Positions 34,401-46,400 of a stretch of 64,000 nucleotides of DNA are shown here, piece by piece. The stretch spans positions 1,302,001 to 1,366,000 of the forward strand of contig WFMF01000004.1 of assembly GCA_011033025.1 (NCBI GenBank), read 5' to 3'. The position numbers and the translations under genes are program-made. A model generated the notes under the pieces. The model was not told where the DNA came from, made no database searches, and saw only the letters and a program-made list of their open reading frames with translations. This DNA comes from Beroe forskalii. Lineage: Eukaryota; Ctenophora; Nuda; Beroida; Beroidae. Position 1 is the stretch's first letter, and each line of letters opens with the position of its first letter.

Positions 34401-37400
34401 AGAAACTTACTGTTATTAACCTCGAAAAAAATTTCCGGCAGAAATGAACAGCTTAAGTTCCAGTAAGTTGAGGGTTTGGAGTAAAACATTAAAGAAAAGA
34501 AACTTACTGTTATTAACCTCGAAAAAAAACCGTCGAAATGAACTCTGGAGCTAAAGTTCCAAGTAAGTTTAAGGTGTGGAGCGAAAATATCAAAAAAGAT
34601 AAATACTGTCCTAATCCTCGAAAATACACACCCAACATCATTCCATGAAAATAATTAAAAAGCATGCGTAAACACTGGAGCTGAAAATCTAACAGCAGAA
34701 TTGTGTGAAGCAATCCTCAAATAAACAATTAAAGAGAACGATCATTGTTCAATAGAATATAGTCCAGATACCTAATCAACATAATCAATCATCAAAATCC
34801 AGGAATGAGCTGTAGAGTGGTAGTGAAAGCAAAAAATGGAGTAACTCTGAAGGGGAGCATGAGGCTGAATGGAAGGAATCGTTTCTCTGGGTCGAGATAG
34901 CAGGGCAGAAATACAGGATATGATTGTTGTCTTGAAGAGTCATGGAGCAAAGATTGCAGATAGGGGACTCAATTAAATTGATGGAGAAGAGAAATGAACG
35001 CAATGGCGCTTTATTATCGAGGAATGAGGCAAGAATCCTTGAGTGCTTCCTGTTGAGTTGAGAGAAATAATTGGTATATGAAGGGCTCGCAAAGGAACAT
35101 AGTAGATTATGTAGAGGATTGGAGGTGATAAATGATTCTGTGCTCAAGAACCTTTGGTTGCTCATAAAGAAGGACAGTTTCTTTTTCATGAGATGACAGG
35201 GAAGGGGAACTTGAGAAACAATGGGATGTGTTGTACCGAGTTTTGCCATCTGGTCTGCAATTTCATTTCCAGGAATTCCAACATGACCTCGTAGCCAGGT
35301 TACTTCAACAGACGTAGATGTGGATGCAAGATTGTTCAGTATATCAACTGTTTCAATGCAAAGTTTGCTAACAGATGATTCAGCTGCGAGGCAAGATATG
35401 ACTGATAAGCAGTCTGTGAAGAAAATTATAGTAGCTTGGGTGCAAGGAAGGGATGAAATGAAGGCTGCCGATTCTTTCACGGCAAACAGTTCAGCTTGGA
35501 ATACTGTGTTTTCAGATTGAAGTCTCCATTTCATGGTATGGAGAGGAGATCTGGATTGATTAGTGTAAACAACTGCTCCTGCACCGGTTTGCTTGTTCAT
35601 CATAGACCCATCACAGAAAATAATGTAGTTGTAAGACAAAAGAGTTGAGAACTGGTCATGTTTCAGTTGATCCATGAAATCCTTGGAGCAAGTGGATGTG
35701 GTGAATGAGTTTGAGGTAAAGATCACTTGTCGTGAGACATCCCATAGTTCAATGGAAGGTTCTAAAATATCACAGAGTGGAGAGGCGTGAGGTACCATTT
35801 TGGTCCGATTGTTTACAAATGTGTTTAGTCGCCGTTGTCCTTTCAGTCTAAAAAGCGTAGCATAGGCTCTGTTCTCAATGAGGGAATGTGCTGGAGGAAA
35901 CCCAGTAATAAGATCCATGACAACTCTTGAGGTAAATTTTGGGCAGTGAATGATGGTTCTAGTGGCTAAGGCTTGCACTTTGGCCAACCGCTCTTCAATA
36001 TATGACTTTTGATTGAGACCCCAAATATGGCAACCATAAGATATTGTCGGGACAACGACCGATTTATAAATCCATTTCGCAGTCTCTGCCGTTATACCCC
36101 AATTTTTTCCTATAGCCCTGTTGGCTGTATTCAACACAGTGATGGCTTTTCCTTTGACGTAGTCCACGTGCTTCCCCCAGTTTAGCTTGCTGTCGAGGAT
36201 AATACCTAAGTATTTCACCTCAGTGGAGAAAGGAATGTGCTGATGATTAATTGTGATAGGTCTGTTGACTGTGAATTTTCTACGCCATGTGAAGAGTACT
36301 AAATGAGTTTTATCTGTAGAAAGTTCTAGACCATTTATAATGCACCAATCATTTATTGTATCCACAATGGACTGTTTTCTGGACATCAGAACGTCAAGAT
36401 CATCTCCCATCAGTAAAGTTACTAGATCATCGGCAAAACCTTGTACAAGATCTGAATCGGGTAGAACATTTCTGAGTGTAACCAGTATGGAGTTAATCAC
36501 GATATTCCATAGTAATGGAGATAGCACACCACCTTGAGGTGTGCCCTTGATGATATACTTCAGTAGGGATGTGCCTTTGAGAGAGAAAATAACTTTTCGC
36601 TGCCCAAGGAGATTAACTATCCATTTTATTAGGCTTCTAGGTACCCCATTGTTTTTCAGAGCTAAAATAATACTTTTGAAGGATATGGAGTCAAAAGCTG
36701 CTTTAATGTCTATGAAACATGATAAGGCAAATTTACCTTCAGCGAGGGCTTGTTCTATTTTTGAAACAAGTCGATGAAGTGCCTCGTCTGTGGATCTGCC
36801 TTTCCTGAATCCTAATTGATGTTCACTCAAGGATTTGTCTATCTCGATGGTATCATTGAGGTACAAGAGAACAACCTTCTCTAGTAGTTTTAAAACGCTG
36901 CTGCCAAGGTTGATAGTTCTCCAGTTATTAACATCATGAGTATTTTTCTTTCCAGATTTATAAAGGAAAATGGCTCTAGATGATTGCCAAGCCTGTGGAA
37001 TCACACCTAACCGTATGCTAGTTTTGAAAATGTCTGTGTATAAAGGTTTGAGAACGGACCAGGAATGTAAGAGTATTTCGTTGGATATGTTGTCAGGTCC
37101 TGGGCTTTTGCCCTTGTTCAGTGAACTGAAGGCTTTGTCAATACGAGAATCTGTGCAGATAATGTCTTGTATAAGATCATCATCATCGTGAGGTACATTG
37201 GGCGGGGAAGAAGTGAGAAGGTCTTCTAAGCTGTGATCTACTGGTGTAGTGGACAAGTTAACCTGTGATGTAACGGTCTGCAGTGTTTCAAAGACTGATT
37301 CAGTGAAGCTACCATCTGGTTTTTGAACTGAGGTTAAGTTAGTTTTCTTGTGGGCTAGCTTTTTTAGAAGTTTTGAAGTCTTGGTAATTGAGGAAGAAGT

Positions 37401-40400
37401 TTTAGTGCAATACTTGCGCCAGCTTGAAACTTTGTTTCGTTTTATAAGTTTTAAGTATTTATTATTTGCCTTCTTATAACTCGAAAGGTCTGTCAAAGCT
37501 CTGGTACGTTTGTATCGTGTGAAACATCTCCGAGCAGCTTTTCTTGCTGATTGTAGTTCTTTATTCCACCAAGGCGAATTCAGCTTCTTCCTTATTGAAT
37601 TATGTGAAACATAGTTAAAGGTTTTAGAATGTTTCAAAGCTTTGTGAATGAGGCTCTGTATGAGATCTACTTTATCATTTAAATCTAAGGTTGTATTGCA
37701 TGCGTAGGAGAGGGCTTTTGCATGAGCAGTAATCAATTGCGAGAGCTTATCATCAAATAAGCTGTATTCAATAGTGGAAAGTTTTTTAGCCCTCTTTTTT
37801 GAAGGCGTTTGTGGTGTTTGGGAAACCGTTGCAGAAAGATCAAAACGTATGAGTGAATGATCTGATAAGGAAGCTAAAGGGGATATATTCCATTGAGAGA
37901 CAAGGGGGATGGCGGCTAAGTTTCCTAGAGTAAGATCAAGAACTTCATCTCGAATGATGTTATGGAACGTGGTACTGCCGTCGTTAAAAAAGCTTAGATC
38001 ATTCTGAAGTATGAAATCCATGAGTAAATTACCTCTGTTATTCACGTTAGTACTTCCCCAAGCTGTGTGATGTGCGTTAACGTCACCTCCAATGATAAGT
38101 GGTAGTTGTTTGATGCGGCACATCGTGCATAGATTTATCAGAGCAGTTGGGATGGAACTATCTTTACCATCCAAATATATGGAGCACACAACAAAGTCAC
38201 GTGAAGAGGAATACCCAGAGATGCGAGCTGCAGATAGGTCCTTAGTGATGAATTTGGTCAGAGGAGTACTGCATAGAGCAAGTGGCGCTGATAGCAGTAG
38301 TGCTGCTCTTGGTCTGGTTAAATTATCATTTAAACTGATAATTTCAAAAAAGGACGAGACGCCTGTGATGTCGACAGCACTATTAGTGGGTGGTTCTTGT
38401 ATGAAGCATAGTTCATATGGGGACACCTTTGAAGCAATAGAGCTCTGAAGATTGTCAAGTGGGCCTAAGGATCTATGACAATTTAGTTGGTAGCAGCTAA
38501 TAGTGTATGAGGAACTTAGGTTACTGTTCGTGTTGGACTGTAGTCTTGCCTGATGGATAGCAGTAGTTAAATTTTGTGAAAAGGAAGGGTATGGTACACC
38601 GTCGATGGTAGTGTCAGTAGTTGGCAAGTCATCATTTGATGGTAAAACAGTATTGGATACCCTATCTGAGTCCGTGGTGGGATGAGCATCACTTGATGAT
38701 ACGGCAGTAAGGGGTCCTGCATCCAAATCCGTATGAGTATCAAGTGGTTCCCCATCATTTGAGGATATATCATTTATGGGTATCCCATCCAAATCCGGGG
38801 AGACCCGAGTTACACTAGATGTACCAGTCAGAGGTAATCCATCTATTTCCGAGTAGACATGAGAAACAAGTGGTTCCCCATCTAGGATAGAATGACCATC
38901 ACTAATTGATGACATAGTAGTAATGGGTACTCCATCTAGATCCGAGATGGCCTGAGTATCATTAGAAGACATAACAAAAAATGGTACTCCATCTAAATCC
39001 AAGGTTGTCTGAGCATTATTTGACGACATAGCAGTAACTGGTAGGTCATCTAAATCAAAAGTGTCACCACTCGACGACGCAGTAGTAAGAGGTACTCCAT
39101 CTAAATCCGGGTAGACATGAGAAACAAGTGGTTCCCCATCTAGGATAGAATGACCATCACTAATTGATGGCATAGTAGTAATGGGTACCCCATCTAGATC
39201 CGAAGTAACCTGAGCATCATATGACGACATATCGGTAAATGGTTGTCCATCTAGATCTAGAGTGGTCCGAGCAGCACTTGAAACTACGACAGTAAGTGAT
39301 AATCCATCTGAATGTAGAGTACCGAGATCTAGTTCATCTTCGTTTGATGGCATGGGTACATAAAAGAGGTCATAAAAACATAGAACTATAAATAACAATG
39401 GAGGGAGATTTAATGAGTGAGAAGAAGATAGAGATTAGAGTTAAAGTAGAGGGTAGTTAAAGAAGAACTAACGGGAATAGTTGAGGTATGAAACTGCAGT
39501 AGTTCATGACTGAAATTGCAAAGTGTCAATAGAAATTAACTTAAGGTAATCTGGTAAAGTTAACCAAATAACATTTACAAATGATTACAGGAGCAAAGTA
39601 CGTTATGAGTAGACATTTTAAGTTATAATAAGTAAACAATGAAAAATTAAATAACTGAGTAAGGTATTTAATAGGTAGTTAATTAAGTAGCTAAAAAATT
39701 GATTATTGAATCAAGCAAAAAACCATTTAAAAAATTAAGACAAATGACCTATTAAAAGGTAAAAATGACTAATTAGTTAACAAATTAAGCAATTAAGTGG
39801 GTAACTAAAAGAAATAGCTAATGAAATAATCAAACAACCAAATAAAAATAAATAATAAATTAAATGAGCAAATAAATTTAAATTAATTAGAGTAATTAAT
39901 TTAGAGTGATTAATTAGAGTAATTAAATTAGGCAAGCAAATAAAGGATGAAGCACTAAATTTAACTAAGTAATAAATACCCATTTAACCAATTAAGCAAT
40001 TAGTCAACTTATTAAACAATAAATTAACATAATAACCAATCAACCAATTAAACAAACACCTAACTATTGAAGCCGGTACTAATAAGATAGTTAATGAAAT
40101 ACGCGAATAAAATGAGCTAAAGAAATAAGTAAATAAAAGACGTAGTAAATAATTTGAATAAGTATTAAACAATAAAACAATTAAACAACTGATGTACTAC
40201 ACAAATGAATAATCAATCAAGCAAATTAATAACTAATGAACTCAACAACAATTAGCCAAGTAAGCAATTCATTAACTAACTAAGCGAGTAACTTATAAAA
40301 ATAGTTAATGAAATAATCAAACAACCAAATATCGAAAAACAGATAAATGGGCGGAAATAAAATAGTTTGATGTGCAAGTAACTAAATTAATGAAATTAAT

Positions 40401-43400
40401 TAAATTTAGTAAATTAGCTGGTTTAATTAAAATAATTAGTCAAATTAATGAAATTAATTAAATTTAGTAAATTAGCTGGTTTAATTAAAATAATTAGTCA
40501 GGATAATAACGCTTGTAGTTAAGAAATTAAGCAGTTAAGTAGTTAAGTAGTTAAGTAGTTAAGTAGTTAAGTAGTTAAGTAATCAAGTAATCAAGTACTT
40601 AAGTAATTAAGTAATCAAGTAATTAAGTAATTAAGTAATTAGGTAATTAAGTAATTAAGTGATTATGTAATTAAGTAATTAAGTAACTAAGTAATTAAAT
40701 AAATGAATAATTAAGTAATTAAGTGATTAGGTAAATAAGCTATAAAGATAACAAGTAATTAAGCTATTGAGCAAAAAAGTAATTAAGTAATTAAACAACT
40801 AAGTTACTAAGTAATTAAGAAATTAAGTAATAACCAATTAAGTAATAACCACCTAAGTAATAACCAATTGAGCTATTAAACAGTTAAGCTATTAACCAAC
40901 TGATTAACTCCTTAAACACTTAGCAAAAATGACCAGTTAAACAATTAGCGAACTAAGCAATTATTTAACTAACCAAGTGAGAAACTCATAATGATGAATA
41001 AAGAAATAAGCAAATAAAATGAGCTAATGAAGAAGCTACTGACTTAAGTTAATGAAAAAGTAAATAAGAGAAGAAGCAATTAATTTAATTACGTAAAACC
41101 AATTTAATCAACAAATCTACTAAGCCACTTAACAACTTAATGAAGCAATTAATTTAATTAAATAAGCAAATAATCTTAATAAACTGATTAATTAATGTAA
41201 TTAATTTAATTTAATAAACAATTAATTAAATTAGTTAAAACCAATTTAAACAACAAAAGTACTAAACCGCCTAACAACTTTATGAAGCAATTAAATTAAT
41301 TAAATAAACAATTAATTTAATTATAGAAGCAAATAATTTAAAACCATTTTAAACAACAAAGCTACTAAGCACTTAACAACTTAATGCGCAATTAAACAAA
41401 CAAAGTACTAAATAACTAGGCAACCAAGTAAGAAATGAAATATTAACTAAGCGAGTAGCTTATGAAAATAGGTAATGAAAAAACAAACAACCAGATAAGC
41501 AATTAAATAAACAAATAAATGGGCGAATAAATTGAATTAAAAGGCAATACATTAAATTAAACGGGCAAATAAAAGACGAAGCAAAAATTTAAATAAGAAA
41601 CCAGATAGAAGGAAAGCTTGTGATCAAACGGGAAAGCAAGGGACCGTTCGCATATTATATAAGCAGCTAATGAGGAGGGAATCACGAGTGGCTATGCACT
41701 AGGGGGTAAAATGATCTAAAACGTAACCATAGATTTCCTTAACCACACATTATGAAAACTGAGTGCGAAAAACCTCTGGGGGTTTCTGACAAAACTCCAT
41801 GGAAGTCGACAGACACAGAGGCAACATTTAAAGCAATAAATTTAGAAGTTTTCTCAAAATTTTTGTATAAATCTTCAAAGGATCGCAAGCTCATTGTCTC
41901 TAGTTGCATCACAGCTCATTTGTTCACAAACATGAATACTTGATGTCCCTCCCTATAAGTGGCTTAAGTATGTTAGTTTATGCTTGGAGGAGGTTAAAAA
42001 GGACTACATAATACTGAACGGCCCCTTAGCTTAACATAAGGGTCCTAAGAAATATGGAATACAGACTAGAATACAGACTAGAAAACTAACCTAAGTAAAC
42101 ACCAAAAGTGGCAACCAGGGCGCAGTTATGTCAGAACCCTTCCGACTGCTTCATAATTACATCAATGGTTTTTATAAAGAAAAATATGTTGGTACTAGCA
42201 CTGAACGTTGGCGCGAAGAATCACGCGAGAAAAAGTGCCTGCGGTAATCAAATGAACATATCTAGTTCATGATGTTCTGTCGTAATCAAGTATGTAAATG
42301 TGTCATGCTTCTAAGGCTACGTAAATGAGTTAAAGTTCAATGATAGATGCCGTATTAATTTGATGTAATTAAACCAACAAACATGTAAATGAACCAAAGT
42401 CAAGCCGTGAAAAAAAAACACGAACAGAGGGGGTAATTATATGAAATCATCTATATGAAATCATAAATGAAGTTAAAAGACAGAAAAAGTGACATTCGAA
42501 GAAGTAGCAGTGAGTAATAGAAGCATAATGAAGTTACAAGTGAAAACATAATGAAGTTACAAACGATAATAAAGTAAATTTCAGTGAAATTACATAAAAA
42601 TTTGATGCAATTAAACGACAAACAAGTATGCGAATTCAGCATGAAGTAAATGGGAGGAGTGAGCTGAAAATCTGACTCACGTGTGTCCTGACACGGGGCG
42701 ATCGGAAAAATCTTTGATGTGGAAGGGGAGTGGACAAAGCAAATCGTAAGAATAATTATGGATGACTTGAAACATTGCCAGAAAATTTAGGGACCAGGGG
42801 GGGCATAATAGGAAAAGGGTGAAAACACAGTAAAGTAATGATAAAGAAAACACTTGCCAGTAGCATATAAAACAAGGAAAGAACCAAAAGGGTGGTTTTA
42901 GAGTAGTTGGAGAACACAAGACCAAAAAAATGAAACCATGCAAGGATCATAAAAGATAATAGGATAGCACTAGTTAAATGGAATAAGAATCTTGCTGCTA
43001 ACATAAGATAGGTTAATGAAGAAAAATGTAAAAATATACTAAAAGTGGTTGCTAAAAACGATACTGAAATAAAGTGATAAAGGCTGTAAAAAGAAATTTG
43101 AGTTTGTATTTAAGGAATGGGATTCCTTTGTAATTAGGAAGGGGATTCATTAACCATAATGAAAAAGTAGGTATAAAGAAATAAGCAGAAAAAACAGATT
43201 GCAGTAAGGTAGGAGGAAAACACTCATGAAAAAACATGCAAAACAAGGCAGAACAACGCGCGGCGCTATCTAACCAATTTTTGGTATATTAATTAAATTT
43301 AAAAGGATAATGAAAATTAAATGGATATTTTTTTATCTAGATTAAGAGGTTAAATAGATACTTAGTGAACTAAATTAAATGGATACTTAGTTAACTAAGC

Positions 43401-46400
43401 TAAGAAAATAAATGGATACTTATTGTTGAATGTGGTTTCCTGAAGTGTTGCCTGTTGTCAGAGTGTTGTCTGTTAAGGAGAGTAGGAAGAGGGAGAGAGT
43501 GTTTCAGTCCAGGAGTAACATAAACAAAAGCCCCCCCCCCCCCTGTCTTTCGTTAAGACAGAGAGAGGGGAGAAGAGCAACGAAATCAAAACGAAATCAA
43601 AACATGATTGATAATCCAATGATCAGGTGACAGGTAGAGGTATAGTAATCTATGTACAGGCTATGTACAGGCTATGTACAAGATGATCCACAAGTATCAG
43701 TTCGATTGTTTCCGCGAATCTTCGCGGGCAAACGCTAGTAATGACTATGACAATAATATCATTCCCGCCCTGGCCAAGGCGGTGACCTCCTGCATTAGAA
43801 AAAATAAAAATTTGAGAGAAGTTTCTGGCCAGGGTATATAATAGAGAATTTGGTGTCACAGGGTGTATTCCCGCCCTGGCCAGGGCGGTAATAAAAAAGA
43901 CTGGCCAGGGTATATATTAGAGGAACGAGTGTCACAGGGTGTTAATTCCCTCCCTGGCCAGGGAGGTAACCCCCCGCGGAATAAAAAAAACTGGCCAGGG
44001 GTCTAAGTTAGAGATTTGAGTGTCACAGGGTGATATAATATATTTAATGATAATAGGCTCTCCAAAACCGGGACGGTTGTCGTAGTAACCCCCTGCTGAT
44101 TTGGTGACGTCAGTCCATTTCTTTCGGTTGGAACCAACGTAACTAAACCTCACGGCTCACGCATTCCGAAACAACGATATTCTAACTTGAAATTACTAGA
44201 ATTGACCAATTTCCTAATTTCCTAATTTCTACAAATCATCCACGTGAACTCACGTGCTGAAATATAGCAACTGGATCTAATTTCATACGCATTAGTCGTA
44301 TTTGAACTCATTTCAACGTAATCAAGTCGAAAATCGTGTGTAAATATCAATTTCTTTAAATCCCCTAATTTCTACAAATCGTCCACGTGAACCCACGTGC
44401 TAAAATATAGGAACCGGTTCTAATACCATGTGTATCAGTCATATTTGAACTCATTTCAACGTAATCAAGTCGAAAATCCGCTGTAAATATCAATTTCTTG
44501 AAATCCCCTAATTTCTACAAAACGTCCACGTGAACTCACGTGCTAAAATATAGCAACCGGTTCTAATACCATGTGTATCAGTCGTATTCGAACTCATTTC
44601 AACGTAACCAAGTCGAAAATCCGCTGTAAATATCAATTTCTTCAAATCCCCTAATAAGCTAATAGTCCAACGCATTTTTGCATAAAAATGGGCTGACCCC
44701 CGAAATCGAAAATAACAAGCTGATTTCACATGGATCAGTTCATATTGAGTCCCATGAGGTCACAAAAAAAGTTTACCAAAATCTGAGTGGGGCAAATATG
44801 ATTTTTTTCAATTTTCCCTCAGGCGTGTAGGCGCATATCTTCAGAATAGGATATCTCAGCTTCTGAATGAGATACAGAGCTCCATGAATACCTCAAAATG
44901 ACCGCAATGGTCGAATTATGTTGGGCAGATGAGGTTTCCAAGGCTCTTAAACCTTTACTTTTCGAGATATCATCAAAAAACCTATACGCGAGTAGCTTAT
45001 TTGAGCATACGCAGGTAATACGTGTATAATTCCAACAAATTTCGACATCAACCACCAAAAATTGAAAATTTTAAGCTGATTATGCATGGATCAGATGTTA
45101 GTGGATCAGTTGATGTCACAAAATAGTTTTAATTTAACTTCTGAGAGGATTGAATCCTGATTTTATGCCATTTCCCTCAAGTTAAAAGTCCAAATTATCG
45201 GAAATTATGATTATATACTTGTAGGCTTAGGAATTTGTATTGACTTCATTGTGAGTATTCTGCTTAAATGAGTTTAAATCATTCCAATGGCTATTCCTAC
45301 CAGGTTTGAATTGTTAGTAAAGATATGCTCTCTTAATTCTCTGAAAAGAATTGATGGGATAAAAATTTACCAACCGCTTGAGTACTCCAGTGCTAATTAT
45401 ATGATTGGTAAGCTTCTGAAAGACCAGCAAAGGCTAAATTGAATTGAATTTTGGCTCACATTCGACCAGTAGCGACAAATTGATACAATTCAAGAGGCAG
45501 ATGTAATAGAACTGCCCATAGAGGGCCTCTGATGCAGCAACACATGGTTTCTTTGGAGTGAAACCCCCTTGGTGGTTAGATTTTGGAATTAGGTTCAAGG
45601 GATATACCTATCCTAAAACCCAACTTTCTTACCATCTTGGAATGCTTCCAAGACCATTAATCAAACTGTTAGACAAATTTTTGGAACCTGGATGATGAAA
45701 ATGGAAAGATGCAGAGTGAAATTCTTGAGTTGAGGTTTACATGCTTGAGGAGGATTCGCTGATTTGGCGACAGAATGGCGATGATTGGGACACAATATGT
45801 GAAGATTGATTGAATACCTATGTATCATGTATGATTGTTCAATTTTGAGCTCAAGAAATTAGACATTCTATGGAAAATTTCAATCCGTATCTTTGCGTGA
45901 GCTTTGTACGTGATGAGATTTCCTACAGTTCCATAGGTACTCCATAGAAATATTGAAGATTGCTTATACTGAGGACTTGTGACTCTATCATAGTATCATA
46001 ATACCAGTTGACTTCTGAAATCTGAGCACTGAAAACTCAGAATCCCAGATAGTAGATAGGAAATACCACCATGGCCAACTCAAGACTCCTAAATCAATCG
46101 GAAGTTCCTGAGTGAGGTTTTGAAACCACAAGTGTTCATCGAAAAGAATACATTCCATTCAAAAGGACCACTTTACATTATCTTAGAAATAATAAAGAGT
46201 TGGTTTGATGATGATGCATATTCTCATAATCGATATGACATCAAGTTTGCTAACGAATGTGGGTCCCAAGACCCATGCTTTGTGAGCTTTTCTATGATCT
46301 TCACGGAAAGAACAAGAATAGCTGAACATATTGATTGCATCTTTGTGAGTTCGAATGCTTCTTAATAGTTAATCATGTGTGTTTTTGGATGTGGTTTAAT

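Larger units (their letters stand above)
33715..43621 (-). mobile_element. Full-length LINE (non-LTR retrotransposon), I/Jockey-type
   Basis: The element reads on the minus strand, from 43621 (5') to a 3' poly-A tail seen as the T-run at 33715-33725. It is flanked by a perfect 14-bp target-site duplication, ATCAGGTGACAGGT (33701-33714 and 43622-43635), which proves both ends. Layout from 5': about 4.2 kb of non-coding AT-rich DNA with TTAAGTAA-type arrays, one long ORF (39398-34785), a roughly 1 kb 3' UTR with 97-bp tandem repeats, and a conserved tail (33726-33830) shared with the copy at 61195-63244. The clean duplication and unbroken ORF suggest recent insertion. It lies in intron 3 of the EGF gene, antisense to it. 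Confidence 0.93.

Noticed and set aside
42677..43246. Hydrophobic short ORFs upstream of the LINE ORF, possibly ORF1
   Set aside because: Translations are low-complexity Phe/Leu-rich frames of T-rich DNA in the 5' region, and the homologous part of the second copy does not preserve them.
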